Origin: Alphaproteobacteria bacterium
Lineage (GTDB): Bacteria; Pseudomonadota; Alphaproteobacteria; Acetobacterales; Acetobacteraceae
DNA length: 52,858 nucleotides
Assembly: GCA_026400815.1 (NCBI GenBank)
Contig: JAPLOI010000028.1
Coordinates: 8,847 to 61,704 of the forward strand
Direction of reading: 5' to 3'
Shown here: piece by piece, positions 25,439-33,027 of the stretch
Numbering within the stretch: position 1 is the first letter of the stretch
Layout: each line of letters begins with the position of its first letter
Translations under genes and position numbers: made by a program
The notes under the pieces: model-generated
What the model saw: the letters and a program-made list of their open reading frames with translations, nothing else
Databases searched by the model: none
What the model was told of the DNA's origin: nothing

Positions 25439-27232
25439 GTGACGGGGCGGTTCCTGATCGGCGAGCGCGGCCTTGTGGCCGTGCTTTGTGCAGCGCTCGT
25501 TGCGGCCGTGGCCTTCGCCTTCTGGCCCGCGCTTGGCGGCGACTGGCTCAACTGGGACGACCACCAGAACTTCACCGAGAACCCGGGGTACCGGGGGCTG
25601 TCGGCGGAGAACATCGCCTGGGCCTGGACGACGTATCGGGTGGGCGTTTACCAGCCGCTGGCGTGGATACTGCTGGGTGCGCAGTACCTCGTCTCCGGGA
25701 TGGATCCCTGGGGCTACCACCTCGCCAGCATCGCCATGCATGCGGCTGTGGCAGTGGTGCTTTTCCTGGTCTGCCTGGAGGCCGGGGGGCGGGTGCGGCC
25801 GACCGAGGGGGAGGCCCCGCGACGCCTGCGCATGCTGGGCACGGCGCTGGCCGTCGCGCTGGTGATGGTTCACCCCTTGCGGGTGGAGGTGGTGGCCTGG
25901 ATCTCCTGCCAGCCCTACCTGCCCTGTGCGCTGTTCTACCTGCTGGCGCTATGGGCTTATCTGCGGGCGCATCCTGCCGAAGGACGATTCCGGCCGGGAT
26001 GGCTTGCCGCATCGATGGCGATGTTCGTGGCGGCGCTGCTGAGCAAGGCGCCGGCGGTGAGCCTGCCGGCGGTGCTGCTCATCTTCGATATCTGGCTTCT
26101 GGGGCGGTTGCCCGGTGCGCCATGGACATGGTGGCGCCGGGAGCGGCTTGTGGTGCTGGCAGAGAAGCTGGCGTTCGCGGCGGTGACGGTTCCATTCGCG
26201 GCGGCGGCGGTGGCGGCGAAGCTGGGATTGGCCGTGCCGGATGCCATCGACCAATCGCTGCTGAAGCCGGTGCCGCTCCTTCAGCTCGCGGAAAGCCTGT
26301 GGTTCTACCCGCTCAAGACGCTGGTGCCGATCCATCTGTCACCGTTCTACGGTGTGGTGGATCCGCCCCCGGGCACGTGGAAGCTGCGCGCCATCGCACC
26401 CTGGGCAACGGTGGTGGCGGTGGTGCTGATGGTGTTGCGGCCGCGCGCGCCGGCGACCGGCATCGCGCTTGCCTACATCGTCGCGCTGGCGCCCAATCTC
26501 GGGCTGGTTCGGATCAGCACGCAGGTGGCTGCGGACCGATACGTGTTCATTCCCTCGCTGATCATCCTGGTGATGGCGTGCATGGTGCGGTGGCAGGACC
26601 AGTGGCCGGCATGGCCGCTGCGCGCTGCTGGTTGGCCAGGGGCGGCGCTGCGCGATGCAAAGTGGCCAAGGGCGGCGCTGCGCGCTGCCGGGTGGCCAAG
26701 GGCGGCGCTGGCCGCTGCACTGCTGGCGGTGCCGGTGCTGGCCGGCTTGTCGCGCGCGTATGCGCCGGTGTGGCGTGATTCCATCACACTGTGGGAGCAC
26801 GCGCTGCGGCTGCGCGGCGGGAGTGCCCCCACCGTGCTGTCGGGCCTGGGCCAGGCCTACATGCTCGCCGGGCGCCACGGCGAAGCGGTGCGGATGTATG
26901 CGGCCGGCGTCACGCTGCAGCCGCGGCTCGGCGAAACCCATCGCAATCTGGGCCTCGCCTTGGCGCATGCCGGGAAGCTGGAGGAGGCGGAGACCCATCT
27001 GCGGATCGGCGCCAGCATCAGCCCGCAATTGCCGCAGATCATGTTCATGCTGGGCCAGGTGCTTTGGCGCCAGGATAAGACGGTGCCGGCGCTGGCGGCC
27101 TTCTCGATGGCATTGTTCCAGGAACCCTCCAACCGGGAGGCGCGGGATATCGTGGTTGATATCCTCACGAACACGCAGGACCTGGACCCGCCGCTGTTGG
27201 CGATCGCGCGCGAGGCGCTGTCCCGGCGCTGA
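25439..27232 (+). CDS. Polytopic membrane protein with C-terminal TPR repeats (TMTC/GT-C-like)
   Basis: A 597-residue inner-membrane protein. The GTG at 25439 lies nine bases after the dehydratase stop. Around ten hydrophobic helices span about residues 10-440. The first periplasmic loop carries WLNWDDHQNFTENPGYRGLS, where DD after the first helix is the usual catalytic signature of GT-C transferases and of eukaryotic TMTC O-mannosyltransferases. Further motifs are HPLRVEVVAWISCQPYLPCALFYLLALWAYLR and NLGLVRISTQVAADRYVFIPSL. Three TPR-like units (about 460-570; GLGQAYMLAGRHGEAVRMYAAG, NLGLALAHAGKLEEAETHLRIG) follow. A 30-bp in-frame tandem repeat encodes WPRAALRAAG units between helices. Its place between a sugar-acid dehydratase and an SDR is odd. 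The role is unproven; protein or polymer glycosylation is inference. Confidence 0.85.
   Translation: MTGRFLIGERGLVAVLCAALVAAVAFAFWPALGGDWLNWDDHQNFTENPGYRGLSAENIAWAWTTYRVGVYQPLAWILLGAQYLVSGMDPWGYHLASIAMHAAVAVVLFLVCLEAGGRVRPTEGEAPRRLRMLGTALAVALVMVHPLRVEVVAWISCQPYLPCALFYLLALWAYLRAHPAEGRFRPGWLAASMAMFVAALLSKAPAVSLPAVLLIFDIWLLGRLPGAPWTWWRRERLVVLAEKLAFAAVTVPFAAAAVAAKLGLAVPDAIDQSLLKPVPLLQLAESLWFYPLKTLVPIHLSPFYGVVDPPPGTWKLRAIAPWATVVAVVLMVLRPRAPATGIALAYIVALAPNLGLVRISTQVAADRYVFIPSLIILVMACMVRWQDQWPAWPLRAAGWPGAALRDAKWPRAALRAAGWPRAALAAALLAVPVLAGLSRAYAPVWRDSITLWEHALRLRGGSAPTVLSGLGQAYMLAGRHGEAVRMYAAGVTLQPRLGETHRNLGLALAHAGKLEEAETHLRIGASISPQLPQIMFMLGQVLWRQDKTVPALAAFSMALFQEPSNREARDIVVDILTNTQDLDPPLLAIAREALSRR
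26618..26707 (+). repeat. 30-bp in-frame tandem repeat, three units
   Basis: Units at 26618-26647, 26648-26677 and 26678-26707 share CTGCGCG, TGGCCA and GGGCGGCG blocks. They encode LRAAGWPGAA, LRDAKWPRAA and LRAAGWPRAA. A fourth, partial unit (LAAA) follows and a weak one precedes. The array sits in a loop before a late membrane helix and could vary in copy number between strains. Confidence 0.85.
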
Positions 27233-27306
27233 TCCGCCGCACTTGCCCGCCGGCCCGGCGGCGCGTACTGGACAGCGGCTGCCAGGCATCGAAACGGGGT
27301 ATCGCC

Positions 27307-28056
27307 ATGTCCATGCGCCTCAAGGGCAAGACTGCCGTCGTGACCGCCGCCGCCCAGGGGATCGGGCGCGCGACGGCGTTGGCTTTTGCGGCGGAGGGGG
27401 CGCAGGTTTATGCCACCGACCTCAATGCCGCGAAGCTGGCGGAGATCGTGGGGCCGGGCATTCGCACCCTGGCGCTGGATGTGCGCGATACCGCAGCCGT
27501 GCAGGCGGCGGCCGAAGCGATCGGGGCGGTGGACATCCTGTTCAACTGCGCCGGGTTCGTGCACCAGGGCTCGGTGCTGGAGGCGACCGAGGCGGAGTGG
27601 GACTTTGCCTTCGACCTCAACGTGAAATCCATGCTGCGCACCACGCAGGCCTTCCTGCCGGGGATGCTGGCTAAGGGCGGTGGCAGCGTGATCAACATGG
27701 CCAGCGTGGCCAGCTCCGTGAAAGGCATCGTGAACCGGGCGATCTACGGCGCCAGCAAGGCGGCGGTGATCGGGCTGACGAAATCCATCGCGGCGGATTA
27801 TGCGACCAAGGGCGTGCGCTGCAACGCGATCTGCCCTGGCACGGTGCAGTCGCCCTCGCTCGATGACCGGATCGCGGCCAATGCGGCAGCGGCCGGCAGC
27901 CTGGAGGCGGCGCGGGCGGCGTTCATCGCGCGCCAGCCGATGGGGCGTCTTGGGCGGGCGGACGAAATCGCCGCCCTGGCGGTGTATCTGGCCAGCGAAG
28001 ACAGCGTGTTCGTCACCGGCCAGGCGCTGGTGATTGACGGCGGCATTTCGCTGTAG
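27307..28056 (+). CDS. SDR dehydrogenase, 2-keto-3-deoxy-L-fuconate dehydrogenase-like
   Basis: A 249-residue NAD(P)-dependent short-chain dehydrogenase. The Rossmann motif is TAAAQGIGRA (residues 13-22), with NNAG represented by FNCAGFV (79-85). The catalytic residues are S133 (INMASVASSVKG), Y147 and K151 (YGASK). From memory, FNCAGFVHQGSVLE, EWDFAFDLNVKSM, GVRCNAICPGTVQSPSLDDRI and FIARQPMGRLGRADEIAALAVYL closely match dehydrogenases that oxidise 2-keto-3-deoxy-L-fuconate at C4 to the 2,4-diketo acid. It precedes the FAH-type hydrolase by 38 bases, the partner enzyme in that pathway. A second ATG two codons in (27313) is an equally possible start. A general 3-hydroxyacid dehydrogenase role cannot be excluded. 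Confidence 0.88.
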   Translation: MSMRLKGKTAVVTAAAQGIGRATALAFAAEGAQVYATDLNAAKLAEIVGPGIRTLALDVRDTAAVQAAAEAIGAVDILFNCAGFVHQGSVLEATEAEWDFAFDLNVKSMLRTTQAFLPGMLAKGGGSVINMASVASSVKGIVNRAIYGASKAAVIGLTKSIAADYATKGVRCNAICPGTVQSPSLDDRIAANAAAAGSLEAARAAFIARQPMGRLGRADEIAALAVYLASEDSVFVTGQALVIDGGISL

Positions 28057-28094
28057 TCTGTCCGGGCAATCGGACCTTACGAGGAAACGGAAGA

Positions 28095-28940
28095 ATGAAG
28101 CTCGTTCGCTATGGCGCCCCCGGCGCGGAGAAGCCCGGCGTGCTCGACGCCGACGGCCAGCTGCGCGACCTGTCGGACATCGTGCCCGACATCAACGGCG
28201 CCTCGCTGTCCCCGGCCGGCCTGGCCAAGATCGCCGGGGCCAACCCGGCCACGCTGCCGCTGGTGCGCAGCAACCCGCGCATGGGGCCGTGCATCGCGCG
28301 CCCGCTGAACTTCGTGTGCATCGGCCTGAACTACGCCGACCACGCCGCCGAAACCGGCGCCACCCCGCCGACCGAGCCGATCATCTTCCTGAAGTCGCTC
28401 GGCGCCTTCCAGGGCCCGAACGACGACGTGGTGATCCCCAAGGGCTCCACCAAGCCGGATTGGGAAGTGGAGCTGGGCATCGTGATCGGCACCAAGGCCA
28501 AGTACGTGTCCGAGGCCGAGGCGATGAACCACGTGGCCGGGTATTGCGTGGTGAACGACGTCTCCGAGCGCAACTTCCAGACCGAGCGTGGCGGCACCTG
28601 GGACAAGGGCAAGGGCTGCGACACCTTCGGCCCCACCGGCCCGTGGATGGTGACCAAGGACGAGATCCCCGATCCGCAGGCACTGGGCATGTGGCTGGAC
28701 CTGAACGGCGAGCGCATGCAGACCGGCAGCACCAAGACCATGATCTTCAACGTGGTGCAGATCGTGAGCTACGTGAGCCACTTCATCACGCTGCACCCCG
28801 GCGACATCATCGCCACCGGCACGCCGCCGGGCGTGGGCATGGGCAAGAAGCCGAACCCGATCTGGCTGAAGGCCGGCGACGTGATGACGCTGGGCATCGA
28901 CGGGCTGGGCGAGCAGAAGCAGAACGTCCTGGCCGATTGA
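28095..28940 (+). CDS. FAH-family hydrolase, 2,4-diketo-3-deoxy-L-fuconate hydrolase-like
   Basis: A 281-residue fumarylacetoacetate-hydrolase-fold enzyme expected to cleave a C-C bond of a 2,4-diketo acid, giving pyruvate plus a short hydroxy acid. Metal ligands are E124 and E126 (DWEVELGIVIG) and D155 (VVNDVSERNFQ). The catalytic histidine region is IGLNYADHAAE (H83). Other signatures are GGTWDKGKGCDTFGPTGPW, MIFNVVQIVSYVSHF and IIATGTPPGVGMG. Proteins of this subgroup are often labelled ureidoglycolate lyase, but the SDR 38 bases upstream favours the sugar-acid pathway. AGGAAA lies upstream of the ATG. It is followed after nine bases by a LysE-type exporter. Confidence 0.9.
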   Translation: MKLVRYGAPGAEKPGVLDADGQLRDLSDIVPDINGASLSPAGLAKIAGANPATLPLVRSNPRMGPCIARPLNFVCIGLNYADHAAETGATPPTEPIIFLKSLGAFQGPNDDVVIPKGSTKPDWEVELGIVIGTKAKYVSEAEAMNHVAGYCVVNDVSERNFQTERGGTWDKGKGCDTFGPTGPWMVTKDEIPDPQALGMWLDLNGERMQTGSTKTMIFNVVQIVSYVSHFITLHPGDIIATGTPPGVGMGKKPNPIWLKAGDVMTLGIDGLGEQKQNVLAD

Positions 28941-28949
28941 GGCCGCCGC

Positions 28950-29564
28950 ATGGACCTTGAGGTCCTGCTGGTGTTCTGGGCGGGGTTCGCGCTTGCGGTG
29001 ATGTCGCCGGGGCCGAACTTCGCCATGCTGCTGGGCACTGCGGCGCGCGATGGGCGCGGCCCGGCGGTGCGGGCGGCGGTGGGCATGGCCACGGGCGAGA
29101 TCGCCTGGGGCCTGGCCGCCGTGTGGGGGGTGGCGACGCTGGCTGCCTCCCATTCCTGGTTCATGACCGCCTTGGCCTGGGGCGGCGGGACGTTCCTGCT
29201 CTACTTGGCGATCCAGTGCTGGCGCGCGGCGTGGCGCGGTTCCCCGGTGGAGATCCGCGCCGAGGACGCACCGCCCGGCGGCGGGTTTCGGCGCGGGTTG
29301 CTGGTGATGCTGCTGAACGGCAAGGCGGGCGCGTTCTGGGCGGCGCTGGCGGGCGTGCTGGTGGGTGCCGGGGCTGGGACCGCCACGCTGGTGGCCGCCA
29401 TTCTGGGGGCGACACTGATCTCCCTGATCTGGCACGGGATGCTGGCGGTGGCGCTTTCGGCCGAGGCGGTGACGCTTCTGTACCGCCGCATCCAGCGCGG
29501 CTTCGATGCGGTGCTGGGCACGGTATTGGCCGGGCTGGGCGTGCGCCTGCTCGGTTCCAACTGA
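28950..29564 (+). CDS. LysE/RhtB-family exporter
   Basis: A 204-residue inner-membrane protein with about five to six hydrophobic helices, of the family exporting amino acids or small metabolites. The signature near the N-terminus is FWAGFALAVMSPGPNFAMLLGTAARDGR, including the conserved SPGPN. GLLVMLLNGKAGAFWAALAGV matches the conserved L.NPK.-type region. It begins nine bases after the FAH-type hydrolase and is followed after two bases by the GT39-like gene, so it is certainly in the same transcription unit. The substrate is unknown; export of a pathway intermediate is a guess from position. Confidence 0.88.
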   Translation: MDLEVLLVFWAGFALAVMSPGPNFAMLLGTAARDGRGPAVRAAVGMATGEIAWGLAAVWGVATLAASHSWFMTALAWGGGTFLLYLAIQCWRAAWRGSPVEIRAEDAPPGGGFRRGLLVMLLNGKAGAFWAALAGVLVGAGAGTATLVAAILGATLISLIWHGMLAVALSAEAVTLLYRRIQRGFDAVLGTVLAGLGVRLLGSN

Positions 29565-29566
29565 GC

Positions 29567-31042
29567 GTGCCGGCCACGCGCTGGCTCGCGCTGCTGATCC
29601 TGGGCAGCGCCGCGTTCCGGCTGGCGCTGGCGGGCAGCACGGGGCTCGGGATCGACGAGAGCTACATGGTGGCGGCGGGGCGGGACCTCGCCTGGGGGTA
29701 TTTCGATCATCCGCCAATTCCGTGGTGGCTTTCGGCCGGGGCGGCGAAGCTGCTGGGCACCGAGGCGCCGCTGGCGGTGCGGCTGCCCTTCGTGGCGCTG
29801 TTCGCGCTCACCACGTGGCTGATGTTCCGGCTCACGCGGGATGTTGTTTGCGCCTCGCGCGCCTGCGGCGCTGCCGGCGATGTCGGCGAGCGCGCGGGGC
29901 TGTGGGCGGCGGTGACGCTGAACATGGCGCCGGTGCTGGGCGTCACCACCGCCACTTGGGTGCTGCCGGATGGGCCGCTGGTGGCGGCGTTGCTGGGGTT
30001 CGGCTGGGCGTTCCACCGGGCAATACGCGGCGATTCCTGGGCGGCGTGGCTGGCGGCCGGGCTATGTGCGGCGCTGGCCCTGCTGTCGAAATACACCGCG
30101 GCGCTGACCCTGGCGGGCGCCTTCGTGGCATTGCTCACGCTGGCACCGCGGCGACTGCTGGGGCCGAAGCCATGGGTCGCCGGGCTGGTGGCGCTGGCCG
30201 GCTTCCTGCCGGTGCTGGCCTGGAACGCGGCGAACGGCTGGGCCAGCTTCGCCTTCCAGGGCGCGCGGGCCGGGGTGCGCAAGCTGGCGCTGGGGGCGCC
30301 GTTCGCGACCATCGCCGGGGAGGCGTTGTTCCTGCTGCCATGGATCTGGCTGCCGCTGGCGTGGCTGTGGCTGCGGGCGCTGCGGAATGGGCCGCGCGAG
30401 GCGGGGCCGTGGTTGCTGGCGTGGCTGGGCTTCGTGCCGATCACGCTGTTCGTGGTGATCTCCGCCTGGTCGCCGCGCGTGCTGTATCACTGGGCGGCGC
30501 CGGGCTACCTGTTCGCCTTTCCGCTGCTGGGCGTGTGGATCGCGGCGAACCTGCATCGCGAGGCACTGCGGTGCACGCTGGCCGGCACGGCGGTGTTCCT
30601 GGTGGGGGCGCTCTCGCTGGCGGCGGTGGAGATGAACCTCAACCTGCTGCGCCTGCCGGGCGATCCGCTGCGCCAGGGGCTGGACTGGGTTCCGCTGCGG
30701 GCGGCGCTGGAACAACGCGGGTTGCTCACCCATCCCGTCGCCGCGCCGTCCTGGTCCGACGCGGGGAAGCTGGATTACGCACTGGGCAACGCGCCGCCGG
30801 TCTATTGCCTCAATGCCGATTGCCGGCAGTTTGCGCATCGGCCGCGCACGGCCGCCGGGCTGATCGGGCAGGATGTGCTGCTGCTGGCGCCGCGGCAGGA
30901 TGAGGCGCGCATCCGGGCTTCCTACGGCCCGCTGTTCCAGTCGATCGAGGCGCTGCCGCCGGTGGTGTTCGCGCTGCCGGGGCGGGCGGAGGTGACGATG
31001 GGCGCCTATCTCGGCCGGGGGCTGCGCGACATCCCGCGTTGA
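29567..31042 (+). CDS. GT39/ArnT-like membrane glycosyltransferase
   Basis: A 491-residue polytopic protein of the PMT/ArnT (GT-C) superfamily, which transfers sugars from polyprenyl-phosphate donors at the periplasmic face. GTG at 29567, two bases after the LysE stop, is the first suitable start. The catalytic loop after helix 1 is GLGIDESYMVAAGRDLAWGYFDHPPIPWW, with the acidic pair DE and the conserved Y.DHPP. About ten helices follow, then a soluble C-terminal segment (about 370-491; PSWSDAGKLDYALGNAPPVYCLNADCRQF). Proteins of this shape are common in Acetobacteraceae genomes. Acceptor (lipid A, protein or polymer) and donor are unknown. It is the second GT-C-like protein in this run. Confidence 0.88.
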   Translation: MPATRWLALLILGSAAFRLALAGSTGLGIDESYMVAAGRDLAWGYFDHPPIPWWLSAGAAKLLGTEAPLAVRLPFVALFALTTWLMFRLTRDVVCASRACGAAGDVGERAGLWAAVTLNMAPVLGVTTATWVLPDGPLVAALLGFGWAFHRAIRGDSWAAWLAAGLCAALALLSKYTAALTLAGAFVALLTLAPRRLLGPKPWVAGLVALAGFLPVLAWNAANGWASFAFQGARAGVRKLALGAPFATIAGEALFLLPWIWLPLAWLWLRALRNGPREAGPWLLAWLGFVPITLFVVISAWSPRVLYHWAAPGYLFAFPLLGVWIAANLHREALRCTLAGTAVFLVGALSLAAVEMNLNLLRLPGDPLRQGLDWVPLRAALEQRGLLTHPVAAPSWSDAGKLDYALGNAPPVYCLNADCRQFAHRPRTAAGLIGQDVLLLAPRQDEARIRASYGPLFQSIEALPPVVFALPGRAEVTMGAYLGRGLRDIPR

Positions 31043-31093
31043 CCAATCGCCTTGCAGGGCGGACTCTGTGGCCGCTGCAAGGAGCGAGTTCCG

Positions 31094-31417
31094 ATGGCTT
31101 TCGTCTGCACCATTCCCGCCGTGCCCACCACCGTGCGCGACGATGCCGACGTGCGCATCACGCGCTGGGATTTCGCGCCCGGCGCCGTGACCGGCTGGCA
31201 CCAGCATGCCTTTCCGTATTTCGTGGTGCTGCTGACCAAGGGGATCATGAAGGTCCACAACGGCACCGAGGTGAGCGAGACCCATGTGGATGTCGGCACC
31301 GCCTATGGCCGCCCCTTCGGCGCCGAGCACGATGTGATGAATGGCGGCACGGAGCCGCTGAGCTTCATCGAGATCGAGCTGAAGCGGCCGGAATCCGTGG
31401 CCTTCGCACCGGGCTGA
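31094..31417 (+). CDS. Cupin-domain protein
   Basis: A 107-residue single-domain cupin. The ATG at 31094 has AGGAG about 10 bases upstream, favouring it over an earlier in-frame start. The first cupin motif is WDFAPGAVTGWHQHAFPYFVVLLTKG with the HxH pair. The second motif is incomplete (TAYGRPFGAEHDVMNGG, one histidine), and an FIEIELK strand ends the fold. Such small cupins can be metal-dependent isomerases, dioxygenases or sugar-binding proteins. It starts 51 bases after the GT39-like gene and ends eight bases before the LLM flavoprotein gene, so it may belong with the redox triplet. No specific function is assigned. Confidence 0.82.
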   Translation: MAFVCTIPAVPTTVRDDADVRITRWDFAPGAVTGWHQHAFPYFVVLLTKGIMKVHNGTEVSETHVDVGTAYGRPFGAEHDVMNGGTEPLSFIEIELKRPESVAFAPG

Positions 31418-31425
31418 GCGCTGGC

Positions 31426-32451
31426 ATGGCACTGCCCCTGCTCCGCCGGCTGGGCTTCTTCACCCGGGTGCTGGATGCGGCACCGGCGGCGGAGCGCTAT
31501 CGGTTGGCGGCGGCGCAGATCATCCATGCCGAAAGCTGCGGCTTCGACAGTGCCTGGGTGGCGCAGCACCATTTCCATGAGGCCGAGGGTGGGTTGCCGG
31601 CGCCGCTTGTGTTCCTGGCGCATGTGGCGGCGCAAACAAGCCGCATTCGGTTGGGCACGGGGATCATCACCCTGCCGCTGGAGCTGCCGCTGCGCGTGGC
31701 CGAGGACACCGCGGTGCTGGACATGCTCAGCGGTGGGCGGCTGGAGGTGGGGATTGGGCCGGGCGGCAACATGGCCGCCTTCCGCGCCTTCGGGCTGGAC
31801 AGCGAGGATCGCGGAAAGCTGACCGCCGACCATCTCGCGCTGATCCGCACCGCCTGGGCCGGCGAGGCGCTGCCGGGCGGGGACAGGCTGTATCCCGCGC
31901 ATGCCGGCCTCGATGCCCGGGTGTGGCAGGCGAGCTTCGGGGTGGAGGGCGCCCGCCGGGCGGGGCTCGCCGGGGATGGGCTGCTGCTGTCGCGCACCCA
32001 GCCGCGTCCCGATAAGCGCTGGGGCATGACCCTGGCCGAGATCCAGGAGCCGATGCTGGACGCGTATTTTGCCGCGCTACCCTCTGGCGTGGCGCCGCGC
32101 GTGCTGGGCTCGCGCAGTGTGTTCGTGGCCGATACCCGCGCCGAGGCGCTGCGGCTGGCGGAATTGGGCCTGGGCCGGATGCGCCCGCGCCTCGCCGCGC
32201 AGGGCCACCCGGCGGCACAGGGCGGCGTGCAGGACCTGATTGCCGCCTATGACGTGCATTGCGGCACGGCCGACGACGTGATCGCCTCCCTGCTCGCCGA
32301 ACCCACGCTGCGGCGGGCCACCGACCTTGCGGTGCAGGTGCATTCCATCGACCCGCCGCATCCGCTGGTCTTGCGCTCGATCGAACTGATGGCAGACCGC
32401 GTCGCGCCCGCGCTGGGCTGGCGCCGCACCGAAGCACGGAACGCCGCATGA
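31426..32451 (+). CDS. Luciferase-like FMN-dependent monooxygenase (KPN_01858-type)
   Basis: A 341-residue LLM-class flavoprotein, a TIM-barrel monooxygenase using reduced FMN. Signatures are LGFFTRVLDAA, AESCGFDSAWVAQHHFHEAEGGLPAPLVFLAHVAAQT, RLGTGIITLPLELPLRVAEDTAVLDMLSGGRLEVGIGPG and the phosphate-binding RRAGLAGDGLLLS. From memory it fits the LLM subfamily that travels with a CMD-domain protein and an AhpD-like peroxidase, exactly the two genes that follow. Its TGA overlaps the ATG of the CMD gene by four bases. The natural substrate of this trio has not, to my knowledge, been defined. The substrate-binding ABC transporter genes often found with it are absent here. Confidence 0.88.
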   Translation: MALPLLRRLGFFTRVLDAAPAAERYRLAAAQIIHAESCGFDSAWVAQHHFHEAEGGLPAPLVFLAHVAAQTSRIRLGTGIITLPLELPLRVAEDTAVLDMLSGGRLEVGIGPGGNMAAFRAFGLDSEDRGKLTADHLALIRTAWAGEALPGGDRLYPAHAGLDARVWQASFGVEGARRAGLAGDGLLLSRTQPRPDKRWGMTLAEIQEPMLDAYFAALPSGVAPRVLGSRSVFVADTRAEALRLAELGLGRMRPRLAAQGHPAAQGGVQDLIAAYDVHCGTADDVIASLLAEPTLRRATDLAVQVHSIDPPHPLVLRSIELMADRVAPALGWRRTEARNAA

Positions 32452-33020
32452 CAGACATCATCGACCACCTCGCCGGCATCCCCCCTGGCTCCGCGCTGGA
32501 CGAGGCCCGGCGCAAACGGGCGGAGGCACGGGTGCATGCTCAGGCCAGCCACGACCTGTTGCTGCTGCCGGCCGATCCCGGCGGGTTCGAGCTGGCGGAG
32601 CGCTGGGCGGTGGCGGCCTTCGTGGCCGGGCTGCACAACCAGGCGGAGACTGCCGCCTACTACGCGCAGGGCCTGGCCGAACGCGCGCCCGCCCTGGCCG
32701 CGAAGGTGGCCGATGCCGCCGCGCGCGGGCAGGCGACCGGGCCGCACGGCGCCTATCCCGCCGGGCCGCTCTCGAAGGAGAACACGCCGGCGCCGGGCTT
32801 CGCCGCCGATGCCGGTTTGCTGGGGCCGCGCCTCGCGGCGGCGCTTGACCACGCGCACATGCTGGTGTTCCACCCGCGCGATGCCTCGGCAGAGCATTTG
32901 CAGCGCCTCGTCGATGCCGGGTGGCGCACTGCTGAGATCGTGACGCTCTCCCAGCTTGTCGCCTTCCTGTCCTTCCAGATCCGCGCCGTGGCCGGCTTCC
33001 GCGCCATGCTGGCGGCCTGA
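32448..33020 (+). CDS. CMD-domain protein (Avi_7170-type)
   Basis: A 190-residue helical protein related to carboxymuconolactone decarboxylase/AhpD folds. Key stretches are MTDIIDHLAGIPPGSALDEARRKRAEARVHAQASHDLLL, ERWAVAAFVAGLHNQAETAAYY and WRTAEIVTLSQLVAFLSFQIRAVAGFRAML. The redox CxxC of AhpD is absent, so it is probably a structural partner or a divergent enzyme. From memory this matches the family that always neighbours an LLM flavoprotein and an AhpD-like protein. It overlaps the LLM gene by four bases and precedes the AhpD-like gene by seven. Function is unknown; a two-subunit peroxidase-like complex with the next protein is inference. Confidence 0.82.
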   Translation: MTDIIDHLAGIPPGSALDEARRKRAEARVHAQASHDLLLLPADPGGFELAERWAVAAFVAGLHNQAETAAYYAQGLAERAPALAAKVADAAARGQATGPHGAYPAGPLSKENTPAPGFAADAGLLGPRLAAALDHAHMLVFHPRDASAEHLQRLVDAGWRTAEIVTLSQLVAFLSFQIRAVAGFRAMLAA

Positions 33021-33027
33021 GGTTCCC

